The notes beneath the pieces are model-generated. The model saw only the letters and a list, made by a program, of their open reading frames with translations, was not told the origin of the DNA and did not search any database. DNA of 64,000 bases from DASQPR01 sp963831705. Lineage in GTDB: Bacteria > Actinomycetota > Actinomycetes > Mycobacteriales > Micromonosporaceae. The position numbers and the translations under genes are program-made. The stretch is from the NCBI GenBank assembly GCA_963831705.1, contig CAWHRE010000010.1:1922001-1986000 (forward strand). The letters run 5' to 3'. How positions within the stretch are numbered: the first letter of the stretch is position 1; every line of letters begins with the position of its first letter. Positions 45,272-55,988 of the stretch are shown here, one piece after another.

Positions 45272-46411
45272 ATGCGCTTTGTGCTGGATTCGTTGATCAT
45301 GCTGGCGGTGGTGACTGGTTTCGTGTTGAACCGCCGACCGATGAGCCCAACGTCCATCGGTCAGCCCCCGGGTCACTACTGGCTGGGCGAGCCGGGTCTG
45401 TGGCTCGGTGTCGTGACGGTGCTGATCTTCGCGAATCAGGTCCTGGTCAACATCTACATCATCCGAGTCCATGGCGGTGATCCGTCATTTGTCGCGCGCT
45501 ATCTGCCCAGCGGCTACTTCGATCTAGCCGATCACGACCCGGCAATCGGGTGGCTCGCTCGCCACTTTCCGGATCCGGCGCTGCTCGCGCCATCGGTGTT
45601 GCGCGTACCGGCGCTGCTCGAATTGCCGTTCGGGCTGCTGGCCTACCTCACGGTCGCGCGATGGTTCGACGATCGCCTGTACGCCCGGCTGACCGGTACG
45701 GCCACGATCTGGGCCGCGTCGATCGCGTACTCGATAGTGTTCGGGCTGGTCGAATGGGACCTGCGGAACCCGTACACCTGGAGTGATCTTGTTCTTCGGG
45801 GTGTGTCCGCCATCGCGACCGCGCTGGGCATCCGGTGGGTCGGCCGCCACGCCGGTCGCCGCGAGTGGCGGACAGTATCGGCGTCCGGGCTGCTCGCCTT
45901 CGCGGTATCGGCGGCCGGCATGGGCGTACTGGTGCTGTGCGCGTACGACTCGGTCCTGCTCTACAACCTGGGCCGCGTCGGGCGGGATGCGCCGATTGCG
46001 CTCGTGGCCGCCCTGGTTCTGATCGCCGCGCGGTGGGCGGCGACGCGAGTGAGTGATTCCGGCGGTCCGCTGGTCAGTATCGAGACGTCGCTGCTCGGCA
46101 CCGGCCTGGCCATGTTCTTCGTGCCCGCACTGCCGATCCGGTACGGCATCCAATTCGGTACGCCCGCCGTGGCGATCGCGGCCGTCGCGGTCATCGCCGT
46201 GACCGCGACCGTCGATGCCCTTCGTAGCGTGCCGCCTCGCCACGCAGGCCGGGCCGCGTTGGTCGGAGCCGGCGCACTTGTCTGCGCAGTTGTTGCGCTG
46301 GCGTTGCCCGCCCGGTACAGCGAGATCCGCATCCTGGCCGCGGCGGCGGTCGCGACAATCATGGCGACCGCGCTGGCGTTCTGGTCGGACCGGCGAACCG
46401 CTACTCGTTGA
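45272..46411 (+). CDS. polytopic membrane protein, unknown
   Basis: 379 residues with about nine hydrophobic segments spread over the whole length (LIMLAVVTGFVL, LWLGVVTVLIFANQVLV, LLELPFGLLAYLTV, and several Ala/Val-rich helices at the end). No enzymatic motif is recognised. It occupies the place of the Rv3629c-type membrane protein beside ppa and overlaps the convergent ppa gene by 11 bases. It might relate to the neighbouring type VII genes, but nothing in the sequence proves that. Confidence 0.8.
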   Translation: MRFVLDSLIMLAVVTGFVLNRRPMSPTSIGQPPGHYWLGEPGLWLGVVTVLIFANQVLVNIYIIRVHGGDPSFVARYLPSGYFDLADHDPAIGWLARHFPDPALLAPSVLRVPALLELPFGLLAYLTVARWFDDRLYARLTGTATIWAASIAYSIVFGLVEWDLRNPYTWSDLVLRGVSAIATALGIRWVGRHAGRREWRTVSASGLLAFAVSAAGMGVLVLCAYDSVLLYNLGRVGRDAPIALVAALVLIAARWAATRVSDSGGPLVSIETSLLGTGLAMFFVPALPIRYGIQFGTPAVAIAAVAVIAVTATVDALRSVPPRHAGRAALVGAGALVCAVVALALPARYSEIRILAAAAVATIMATALAFWSDRRTATR

Positions 46412-46967
46412 TGTTTCCGGGCGGTGTCGGGTGGCCGTAGACCGACGGGAAGCCCGGGTCGTGATATTCGCCCGCGGCGATGGCCGCCGTGTACCGGTCC
46501 CGGGATCGGATCACCTCGGCCTCGGCCTCGGTCCGGCCGACCCACGATGCGCCTTCGACGCTCTTGCCCGGCTCAAGGTCCTTGTAGACCTCGAAGAAGT
46601 GCTGGATTTCCAGCCGGTCGAACTCGCCGACGTGGTGAATGTCGCGCAGGTGCTCGTGTCTCGGGTCGAACGCCGGGACGCACAGGAGCTTGTCGTCGCC
46701 GCCCTTTTCGTCCGTCATCCGGAACATGCCGATTGTTCGGCAGCGAATCAGGCAGCCCGGGAACGTCGGCTCTTGCACGAGAACGAGTGCGTCCAGCGGG
46801 TCGCCGTCCTCGCCGAGCGTACCTTCGACGAAGCCGTAGTCGGCCGGGTATTGGGTCGACGTGAACAGCGTTCGGTCGAGACGGATCCGTCCGGTCGCGT
46901 GATCGACCTCGTACTTGTTCCGGTGACCCTTGGGAATCTCAACCGTGACGTCGAAATCCATGCTCAC
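46401..46967 (-). CDS. ppa: inorganic pyrophosphatase
   Basis: 188 residues. Family I soluble pyrophosphatase: VTVEIPKGHRNKYEVDHATG, YPADYGFVEGTLGEDGDPLDALVLV with the metal-binding aspartates, and HFFEVYKDLEPGKSV. It drives biosynthetic reactions by removing PPi. The start may be ATG 46967 or the methionine two codons later. Compared with the roughly 160-residue mycobacterial protein it has a C-terminal extension (EYHDPGFPSVYGHPTPPGN). It is divergent from dacB. Confidence 0.96.
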   Translation of the reverse strand: MSMDFDVTVEIPKGHRNKYEVDHATGRIRLDRTLFTSTQYPADYGFVEGTLGEDGDPLDALVLVQEPTFPGCLIRCRTIGMFRMTDEKGGDDKLLCVPAFDPRHEHLRDIHHVGEFDRLEIQHFFEVYKDLEPGKSVEGASWVGRTEAEAEVIRSRDRYTAAIAAGEYHDPGFPSVYGHPTPPGNINE

Positions 46968-47102
46968 GCCGCTCCTTGGGTCAAGTCGGAGATTGATTCA
47001 CATCCTCGTCAGGCGCCAACTCGTGCCTGTGTCGACTAGTCTCGCCTAACGACGACGCGACGTCGGATAGGGGCGCCGTGGAGAGGCGAGTTTCACACTA
47101 CG

Positions 47103-50100
47103 GTGCCCGACAAGATCAGGATGGGAGTTCGTTGCGTGTCCGAGGCCGGTGAGGCGCTCCCCGCGCCGGATGTGGAATCGACCCCGACCGACCTGTCGGG
47201 CCGGCAGGACGACATATCCGGCACGCCTCGCGGCGAAGAAATGTCAGAATTGTCCGTGACAACGAACACGCCTGATCCGTCGCCTTCTATTGAGTTGCCT
47301 GGTGAGGCCGTCGAAACCGGCGCAGCACCGAGCGACCACGAGGCGGTCGACGAAGTCCGCAGCCTTGATGGCGACGACTCGGACGACGACGATTCGCTCG
47401 ATCTCAGTCCCGAGTTTCTCGACCGTCCCGTACCGACTCTTGACGAACTTCTGGCCGCTCTCGATCAAGAGGCGGCGAGGGCGGCGGCCCCGGAAGAGCC
47501 GGCGCCGACGGCCGACGAAAGCGCCGATGAGCTGCTCGAATCGGCTTCGGAGCCCGAGGCGGTAGCTGTCGGCAATCCGACTCGGCCATCGACGCCCTCC
47601 TCGACCGACGAGCCCGCGCCGGACAAGACGTTCCATGCGTTCGGGCCTCCATCGCCGGTCGCCGCGCCACCTGCGACGACTCCCGCCTCGCCTGCGTCCG
47701 GCCGAGCGCGGGTCGCACCACCGGCGAGCTCCACGACTTCCCCGGCGGTATCGAAGCCGGTTTCGGTCCCGCAGTCGCCCACGTCTGCGCCTCCGGCCCC
47801 GGCCGCCGTTCCTCCGACGCTGAAGAAGCAGGCGCCGACGGTAGCCGTCGCGCGCGCCTCGGTACCCATCGTCGACCGCCCGTTCGTCGAGGACGAGCCG
47901 GAACCGCCACGCAAACCGACTTCGCCCGGCCCGGCGGCACCGACCTCTTCCGCACCGACGTCCTCCGCACCGACGTCCTCCGCACCGACGTCCTCCGCAC
48001 CGACGTCCTCCGCACCGACGTCCTCCGCACCGACGTCTTCCGCACCGGCTTCAGGGGCACCGCAATGGACCGGGCCGCGACCATACGTGCAGATGCCACC
48101 GCAGGCCTACGCGCCTCCGGCGACCCAGACCCCGCCTGCGTCTCCGACCACGCAGACCCGGCCTGCGTCTCCGACGACCCAGACCCCGACCGACCACCGC
48201 ACGACGACTCGGACCCCCACTACCGAGACCCCGACCGACCACGGTACGACGCCGCAGACCGCGGCCGACGGGACGACGAACGCCCGGGCGAACGCACCGC
48301 AACTGACCCGGCCGCAGACGCCGAAGGTCGGCGGTCGTGCCCAGGTCCCGCCGCCGGTCGAACGGCCGCAATCGGTCCCGCCGGCGTCGCCGCCCGCTCG
48401 TCCACCGGCCGGTTCGGTCTGGGACGGCTTCATCGACCCACCTGCCGGTCCTGCGGCACCAGCGGCTTACGCCGGTCGGCCGCCACATCCCGACAGCTCA
48501 CCGTCGGTGCGTACGCCACCACCGCCGGACCGGGCCGACGGCCCGAACGGCCGGTCGACCGGTCGCGGCTCGATGCAATCGGGTGGGCCGGCCCGGGACC
48601 GACCTATGCCACCGACCGGTCCGCAGCCGCCGCAGGCCGGGCCGAACGCGCCGAGGCTCGATCCACGCGCGCACGCGGCCGCACCGACTTCTCCCATGAC
48701 GAGACCGCAAGCACCGCAGGGCCAGCGGCCCCAGGGAAATCCAGTCCAGAGCAATCCAATCCAGGGCAATCCGACCCACGGCGGCGCGTCCCAAGGCGGC
48801 CGATCCCTGGGCAATCCGACCCAAGGCAATCCGACCCAAGGCAATCCGACCCAAGGCAATCCGACCCAAGGCAATCCGACCCAAGGCAATCCGACCCATG
48901 GCGGTCTGGGGCAGACCGGCCCGACCGGTCCGATGGCTCCGCCAAGGTCGTCGCAGCACGCGAATGCAGGTCCGCAACCACCCGGACGGACCGCCCCGAG
49001 CAACGCCAACCAGTCGCCACAGACCGATCGAACAACTGCTCGCGGACCCCAGGCCGACCAGGACGCGCACCGAGCCGGTCAGCAGCAACCGCCGGTACGC
49101 GGGCCACAGGCGCAGCCGCCGGATGATCCAACGAGCGGATTCCAGGTCTGGGCCCTCGGCCACGACCCGAAATCGCCGGACGTCGCGCCGCCGGACGTAC
49201 GTCCGCGGCGGTCGAAGCGCCGCGCGCGTACCGTCGTGATCTCGTTGGTTGTCTTGATCGTGGTGGCGGCTCTGGCCATCGGTGGCGGCGTCGTCATGCA
49301 CAACCGGAGCATTCCGCGCGGCCCGTTGCCGGCGACCGGACCGCAGATCGCGGTGCCCGTTCCGGCCCTCGGCGACGTACCGGCGACGGCGCCGATGCCG
49401 TCCACGGCCGGACTGGCGGCGGCCCTCGCCGTACCGTTGAAGCAGCCCAATCTCGGATCGCACGTGTCGGTTGAAGTTGCCGACCTGGCTACCGGCGCGA
49501 TGCTGTACGGGCATGGCGAGACCAGCCCGACCACGCCGGCGTCGACGCTCAAACTGGCCACCACGATCGCGGTACTGGATACCCGTGGACCGAACTACCG
49601 GATCACCACGAATGTCGTCGCGGGGCCGAAGCCCGGCCAGGTCGTGATCGTCGGCGCGGGCGATCCGACGCTCACCGCCGGAGCGGTTGGCGCATACCCG
49701 GAGGCCGGTCGGCTGCAGGATCTTGCCGCGCAGGTGAAACAGGCGCTCGGCGGCGTCAAACCGACGAAGGTCATTGTGGACACGTCGCTCTACTCGGGTA
49801 GTGCAGTCGGTCCGGGCTGGGATGACGAGGATGTCCACAGCACGTACCTGACGAGCGTCTATGCGCTTTCGACGGATGGCGGAAAGGTCAATCCGAAGGA
49901 TCTCGACTACGGGGTGCGCTACGAGAACAGCGCGACCGGCGCAGCGGACGCGTTTGCTCGCTATCTCGGGCTACCGGCCTCGGCCGTGGTCAGTGGCGTC
50001 GCACCGCAGAAACCGGATAACCCCTCGTCCCCGACCGCGCCAGGCGCCGTACTCGGATCGGTGCAATCCGCCCCGCTGGTCCGGATCATCGAAACGATGC

Positions 50101-50609
50101 TGGCAAACAGCGACAACATGCTGGCCGAGGCGATGGCGAGACAGGTCGCGCTCGCGACTGGCCACCCGGCCAGCTTCGCCGGTGCGGCCGCCGCGGTGAC
50201 CGAGGAACTGACGAAGCTCGGCATGCCAATGGATGGCGTAGACATCGTCGACGGCAGCGGCATCTCGCACTCGAACCGGGTCACGCCGGAACTGATGACG
50301 GCGATCCTGGCGTACGCGGCGTCACCCGACCATCCCGAGATGCACGCCATGTTCACCGGTCTGCCGGTCGCCGGGTACAGCGGGACGCTGGCGACCCGGT
50401 TCAAGCACGCCGGCATGGCGGACACGTTCGGCATGATCCGGGCGAAGACCGGCACGCTCGACGGCGTCAGCGCGCTCGCCGGATACGTGGTGGACGCATC
50501 CGGCCGTACGTTGATCCTGGTAGTCCTCACCGACCAGGCACCCGCGGCCGGCGTGACGACCGCGATCGACGGCATCGGAGCCGCGGTCCGACAATGCGGG
50601 TGCGACTGA
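47103..50609 (+). CDS. dacB: D-alanyl-D-alanine carboxypeptidase/endopeptidase (S13, PBP4 type) with giant disordered N terminus
   Basis: 1168 residues, more than twice the usual 450-500. Residues 1 to about 705 are low complexity (Pro, Ala, Thr, Gly, Gln) with acidic stretches early and two in-frame 15-bp minisatellites. A membrane segment follows (VVISLVVLIVVAALAIGGGVVM, about 713-735), so the long part is cytoplasmic. The external S13 domain has STLK with Ser814 and Lys817, SDN in ANSDNMLAE and AKTGTLDG, all complete. It trims peptidoglycan side chains. Alternative starts are GTG 47136 and ATG 47241. It lies between ppa and the metalloprotease, as in mycobacteria. Confidence 0.9.
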   Translation: MPDKIRMGVRCVSEAGEALPAPDVESTPTDLSGRQDDISGTPRGEEMSELSVTTNTPDPSPSIELPGEAVETGAAPSDHEAVDEVRSLDGDDSDDDDSLDLSPEFLDRPVPTLDELLAALDQEAARAAAPEEPAPTADESADELLESASEPEAVAVGNPTRPSTPSSTDEPAPDKTFHAFGPPSPVAAPPATTPASPASGRARVAPPASSTTSPAVSKPVSVPQSPTSAPPAPAAVPPTLKKQAPTVAVARASVPIVDRPFVEDEPEPPRKPTSPGPAAPTSSAPTSSAPTSSAPTSSAPTSSAPTSSAPTSSAPASGAPQWTGPRPYVQMPPQAYAPPATQTPPASPTTQTRPASPTTQTPTDHRTTTRTPTTETPTDHGTTPQTAADGTTNARANAPQLTRPQTPKVGGRAQVPPPVERPQSVPPASPPARPPAGSVWDGFIDPPAGPAAPAAYAGRPPHPDSSPSVRTPPPPDRADGPNGRSTGRGSMQSGGPARDRPMPPTGPQPPQAGPNAPRLDPRAHAAAPTSPMTRPQAPQGQRPQGNPVQSNPIQGNPTHGGASQGGRSLGNPTQGNPTQGNPTQGNPTQGNPTQGNPTHGGLGQTGPTGPMAPPRSSQHANAGPQPPGRTAPSNANQSPQTDRTTARGPQADQDAHRAGQQQPPVRGPQAQPPDDPTSGFQVWALGHDPKSPDVAPPDVRPRRSKRRARTVVISLVVLIVVAALAIGGGVVMHNRSIPRGPLPATGPQIAVPVPALGDVPATAPMPSTAGLAAALAVPLKQPNLGSHVSVEVADLATGAMLYGHGETSPTTPASTLKLATTIAVLDTRGPNYRITTNVVAGPKPGQVVIVGAGDPTLTAGAVGAYPEAGRLQDLAAQVKQALGGVKPTKVIVDTSLYSGSAVGPGWDDEDVHSTYLTSVYALSTDGGKVNPKDLDYGVRYENSATGAADAFARYLGLPASAVVSGVAPQKPDNPSSPTAPGAVLGSVQSAPLVRIIETMLANSDNMLAEAMARQVALATGHPASFAGAAAAVTEELTKLGMPMDGVDIVDGSGISHSNRVTPELMTAILAYAASPDHPEMHAMFTGLPVAGYSGTLATRFKHAGMADTFGMIRAKTGTLDGVSALAGYVVDASGRTLILVVLTDQAPAAGVTTAIDGIGAAVRQCGCD
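47937..48041 (+). repeat. 15-bp minisatellite in dacB, seven units (APTSS)
   Basis: Seven consecutive units of GCACCGACGTCCTCC, some with C/T changes at synonymous positions, encode APTSS repeated. The near identity of units points to recent expansion or slippage. Confidence 0.92.
48810..48899 (+). repeat. 15-bp minisatellite in dacB, six units (GNPTQ)
   Basis: Six consecutive units of GGCAATCCGACCCAA encode GNPTQ, the last ending in H. Degenerate units (GNPVQ, SNPIQ, GNPTH) lie just upstream. Confidence 0.92.
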
Positions 50610-50650
50610 GGTTCGGTCTATCCGCTGCGCGATCCGGGTACGGTGGATCC

Positions 50651-51694
50651 ATGGCGCAGCTCGTTGATTGGGATCTGGCCCGCACCACCGCTCGGACGCT
50701 CGGCAAGGGCGGCCCTGAAATCACGCTGACCGAGGCGGCCGACGTCGTCGCGGACCTGCGAATTCTTACCGACGAGGCGGCCGGGCACGTCCTCGACTTC
50801 GCCAAAATGCCGCCGAAGGTCGGTCATCACGCGGTCCGTGTGGTCGACCGAGGAGATTGGGCCAGTACGAACATCGACGGCCTTCGGACCGTTATCGGCC
50901 CGCTCGCCGACCGGCTCACGCAGGGCAAGGAGATGGGTGCGATCAGCGGTGCGGTCGGTCCGCGGATCGCTGGGCTGCAGGCCGGAACAGTCCTCGCGTA
51001 CCTGTCCGGTCGCGTTCTCGGGCAGTTCGAGGTCTTCTCGTCCGACCCGGGGGAGTTGCTGCTGGTCGCCCCGAACATCGTCGAGGTCGAGCGCAAGATC
51101 GGTGCCGTACCGCGCGACTTCCGCCTCTGGGTCTGCGTCCACGAGGTCACCCACCGAGTGCAGTTCACCGGCGTGCCGTGGATGCGCGAATACTTCCTCG
51201 GGCAGGTCCAGGCGTTCGCGAACTCTTCCGACGTAAACGGCGAGCAGTTCGCCGACCGGATCCGGAAGGGACTGTCCGCGCTGGCCGACTCGGTCCGCAA
51301 CCCGGATTCGCACACCTCGATCATCGACCTCGTCCAGACGCCCGCGCAGCGAGAGATCATTGCGCAGCTGACGTGCCTGATGACGCTGGTCGAAGGCCAC
51401 GCCGAGTTCGTCATGGACGGCGTCGGCCCGGAAGTCATTCCCACGGTCGGCGAGATTCGCGCCCGCTTTAACCAGCGCCGGACCGGCCACAACCCGATCG
51501 AGCGTGCGATCCGTCGCTTGCTCGGCATCGAGATGAAGATGCGGCAGTATGCCGACGGCCACAAGTTCGTCGCGGCGATCGTGCAGCGTGTCGGCATCGA
51601 CGACTTCAACCACATCTGGGACTCCCCGGAGACGCTGCCGAAGACGAGCGAAATCTCCGATCCGGACGCCTGGATCACCCGCGTTCTCGGCTGA
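50651..51694 (+). CDS. zinc-dependent metalloprotease (DUF2342, Rv3626c-like)
   Basis: 347 residues from ATG 50651; the frame opens 19 codons earlier without support. The zinc motif HEVTH (CVHEVTHRVQF, about residue 178) and the downstream glutamate in VEGHAEFVMDG define this actinobacterial family. It is often annotated as linked to F420 biosynthesis, but its substrate is not established. It lies directly upstream of tilS (2 bases), as in mycobacteria, and is likely co-transcribed with it. Confidence 0.9.
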   Translation: MAQLVDWDLARTTARTLGKGGPEITLTEAADVVADLRILTDEAAGHVLDFAKMPPKVGHHAVRVVDRGDWASTNIDGLRTVIGPLADRLTQGKEMGAISGAVGPRIAGLQAGTVLAYLSGRVLGQFEVFSSDPGELLLVAPNIVEVERKIGAVPRDFRLWVCVHEVTHRVQFTGVPWMREYFLGQVQAFANSSDVNGEQFADRIRKGLSALADSVRNPDSHTSIIDLVQTPAQREIIAQLTCLMTLVEGHAEFVMDGVGPEVIPTVGEIRARFNQRRTGHNPIERAIRRLLGIEMKMRQYADGHKFVAAIVQRVGIDDFNHIWDSPETLPKTSEISDPDAWITRVLG

Positions 51695-51696
51695 TC

Positions 51697-52668
51697 ATGG
51701 GTCCGGAGCCGCCGGTCGCAGCCGCGCGAAGCGCGGTCGAGGCGGTGCTACGCGCGCTGTCGCCGTCGTCGCTCGTACTGGTCGGATGCTCCGGCGGCGC
51801 CGACTCGATGGCGCTCGCCGACGCGACCGCGTTCGTCGCGCCGCGTATGGGACTCCGTGCCGGTCTCGTCTCCGTTGATCACGGTCTTCAGGACGGTTCG
51901 GCCGGACGAGCCAAGGACGTGGCCGGCTGGGGGTCATCGGTCGGATTCCAGCCCGCGCTGGCGGTGTCGGTGGACGCCGCACCGGTCGGCGACGGTCCGG
52001 AGGCGGCCGCGCGGAATGCGCGTTACGTCGCTCTGGCGGCGGCCGCGCGGGATCACGGCGCGGTCGCGGTACTCGTCGGTCACACCCGAGACGACCAGGC
52101 CGAAACCGTGCTCCTCGCGCTGGCGAGGGGCGCCGGGCCACGTGGCATCGCGGGCATGCCGGTCCGGCGGCTCATCCACGGCGTCCCGGTCGTCCGGCCG
52201 TTCCTCGACATCTCACGGGATCAGACGCGCGCCGCGTGTGCGGCCCGATCGATCGCCGTCTGGGACGATCCACACAATCAAGAATCCAAATTCGCGAGAG
52301 TACGCGTGCGCCTTGCCATGTCCACGCTCATGGATGCGCTCGGGCCGGGCGTGGTCGCGAATCTGGCCCGTACCGCATCGCTGATCGGCACCGACAACGA
52401 CGCACTCGACGAGTTGGCGGACGCGGCCCGGATCACTGCGACGGCGTCGGACGGAACTTTGGATTGCGCGACGCTCCTGGATTTGCACCCGGCTGTGCGT
52501 ACCCGTGTACTTCGGGGTTTTGCATTGCACCTGGGCGTGCCCGGCGGCTCGCTCTCATCGGCGCACATTGCGGCGTTGGACGCACTGGTCGTCGCGTGGC
52601 GCGGCCAAGGTCCGGCCGCTCTGCCCGGCGGGATTCTCGTCTCCCGAAAACTCGGGCGACTCTCGTAA
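51697..52668 (+). CDS. tilS: tRNA(Ile)-lysidine synthetase
   Basis: 323 residues. Modifies C34 of the CAU tRNA-Ile with lysine so that it reads AUA. PP-loop SGGADSM near residue 33, then VGHTRDDQAETVLLALARGAG and the conserved WDDPHNQESKFARVRVR. It matches the shorter actinobacterial form. Followed by hpt in many actinobacteria; here two chitinase genes and a regulator separate tilS from hpt. Confidence 0.94.
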   Translation: MGPEPPVAAARSAVEAVLRALSPSSLVLVGCSGGADSMALADATAFVAPRMGLRAGLVSVDHGLQDGSAGRAKDVAGWGSSVGFQPALAVSVDAAPVGDGPEAAARNARYVALAAAARDHGAVAVLVGHTRDDQAETVLLALARGAGPRGIAGMPVRRLIHGVPVVRPFLDISRDQTRAACAARSIAVWDDPHNQESKFARVRVRLAMSTLMDALGPGVVANLARTASLIGTDNDALDELADAARITATASDGTLDCATLLDLHPAVRTRVLRGFALHLGVPGGSLSSAHIAALDALVVAWRGQGPAALPGGILVSRKLGRLS

Positions 52669-52866
52669 CGGCGTTATTTTCGTCTTTTGCAAACGTCCGT
52701 CCATTGTCGTCGTTCGCCGCCGTGCCATCGTCGGTCGATATGCGAAATGAACCGCGGTCGTGTCGACGATTAGGAAACCTGGCTCAATTGTTAAGACTAT
52801 TGACAGATAGTTGTCGCTCCGCGAAGGTGTGATGCATTCGCGTGTTTACCCGAGCAAGGGAGCGAC

Positions 52867-54312
<1,446 letters not shown>

Positions 54313-54324
54313 TTGCTACATAAA

Positions 54325-54354
54325 GAGCCGGCCCTCAGCGTGGAGGGCCGGCTC
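54325..54354. terminator. bidirectional terminator between the two chitinase genes
   Basis: A 12-bp perfect stem (54325-54336 with 54343-54354), loop AGCGTG, with A-run before and T-run after. It lies between convergent stops. Confidence 0.85.
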
Positions 54355-54368
54355 CTTTGCTGTGCCGG

Positions 54369-55830
54369 TTAGGAAATCAACTGCCAGAGTGCCGGTACGT
54401 TCGGCGGCTCCCAGCCAACCTGCGACGTGTGCGCCTGGAGGCACTTATAGGTGTGACCGCCGTACGTGACGATCGCGCCTACCGCGTACGCGTGGTTGGC
54501 CACCCATGCCGTGCCGGTTCCGGTGCCGGTCGGGCTCGGCGTCGGGGTGGGCGTGGGTGTCGGCGTTGCGGTCGGAGTCGGCGTGGGTGTCGGCGTTGGC
54601 GTGGTGCCGCCGCCGCCACTGCACGGGCCGTTGTCGGTCCACACTGCCTGCGAGTTGTTGCCGGGGATGTCGCCCTGGGTCCACCATTTTGCGGTCCACT
54701 GATGGCCGCCGTACGAGACGATCGCCCCGCCGTTGTACGCGGTCCCAGCGACCCACGCCGCCGCGGTGCACGAGCCCGGAGGCGTCGTCGTCGGCGGGTT
54801 CGTCGGTACCGTCGTGGGCGGTGTCGCACCCGCGAACGTGGTGGTCAGCTTCGTGAAGTCCCACGCGCCCTGAGCGACGCTGCTGCACGTACCGGACGTG
54901 GTTCCGTTGTTGTCCGGCGGTGAGCACTGACGGTCGCGGTTGACCGCCCAGAACGTGTACCGGCTGAGGCCGTGGCTGGTCGCGTAGTTCAGCACGGTCT
55001 GGAAGTCGGTCTGGGTGAAGATCTCACCCGTGTCGGACCGGCCGTTCATCTGGGACACGCCCTCGTGGTTGTACGCGGTGGCGCTGCTCCACCCGAACGT
55101 GTTCACGAGGAGGGTGTGGAACGACTCCAGCGCGGCGGTCTGCGAGGCCGCACCATTGAAGCCACCGTCGAACGGCATGATGCCGAAGCTGGCCGGCGTG
55201 AAGCTGTCGGCCTTCGCGGTGTTCAGAACGTTCTGTCCGAAGTAGCCGGTACCGCTGGTCGTACCCGGGACCGTGACGGTGACGTACAGGCCGGGATTGT
55301 TCTGCTGGAGCTCCTTGGCCGCACCGATCTCGTTGTTCACCGCCGTCGTGTTCTCGTACTCCGGCTCTTCCAGGTCGAAGTCGATCGCCTTGAGCGAGTA
55401 CTTCGAGATGACCGCCTGGTACGCCGCTGCGGTCGTGTCGACCGAGCTGCACACCTGGCCGAGCTTGGTGCCGCCATACCCGCCGATCGAGACGGACACA
55501 TCGCCACCCTGCGCCCGTACGCCGGCGATGACGTTGGCCACCGCGGTGTCGGACGAGACGCGGCGCGGTCCCACCCCACGTCGCCGAACAGCCGCCACCG
55601 TTCGGAGCCAGGATGAACGCGAGCTCGAACGCCTTCTGGCCGGTCGCGGCCATTACCGTCGGCAGATCCGGCGGGTTGTTGTCGAGCGGCATGACGTACG
55701 GAGCTGATCCGTACCAGTTGCTGGTGAGCGTTGCAGCCTGTGCAGGACTGCCCGCGAACGCGGCAATTGACGTGCCCAGAAGGGCGACGGCACTGGCACT
55801 GGCCAACGCGATGATTCGGTTGCGCCGCAT
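54369..55830 (-). pseudogene. GH18 chitinase 2 with two chitin-binding modules, one frameshift
   Basis: From ATG 55830: signal peptide (IIALASASAVALLGTSIAAFA), then a GH18 domain starting SNWYGSAPYVMPL, with the active-site strand KAIDFDLEEPE. Two CBM5/12-type chitin-binding modules close the protein (AAWVAGTAYNGGAIVSYGGH and TAWVANHAYAVGAIVTYGGH), joined by a (PT)n linker. The frame breaks once, after GTAP at about 55560, where deleting one base of CCG[C]GTC rejoins the halves (VSSDTAVANVIAGV). Everything else is intact. A long inverted repeat lies across the ribosome site. It converges on chitinase 1. Confidence 0.85.
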
Positions 55831-55837
55831 ACGGTTT

Positions 55838-55880
55838 CCTCTCTACTAACTCTCAGGAAACTTTCTTGTTAGTAGAGAGG
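55838..55880. promoter_or_regulatory. inverted repeat covering the chitinase 2 ribosome-binding site
   Basis: Perfect 13-bp arms CCTCTCTACTAAC (55838-55850) and GTTAGTAGAGAGG (55868-55880) enclose 17 bases that hold AGGAAACTTTCTT. In the transcript the arm nearer the ATG contains the GAGAGG ribosome site, so a hairpin would hide it; as DNA it could also be an operator. Confidence 0.75.
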
Positions 55881-55988
55881 TATAGCAGTCGTTGGGCCAT
55901 TCGGCCATAGCTGTCGGACGATCGGTCCATGTCGCGTGGAGGTTGGCCCAATCCGATCGTGGCGCGTGCTCTCAAGTGGCCGATGTGG

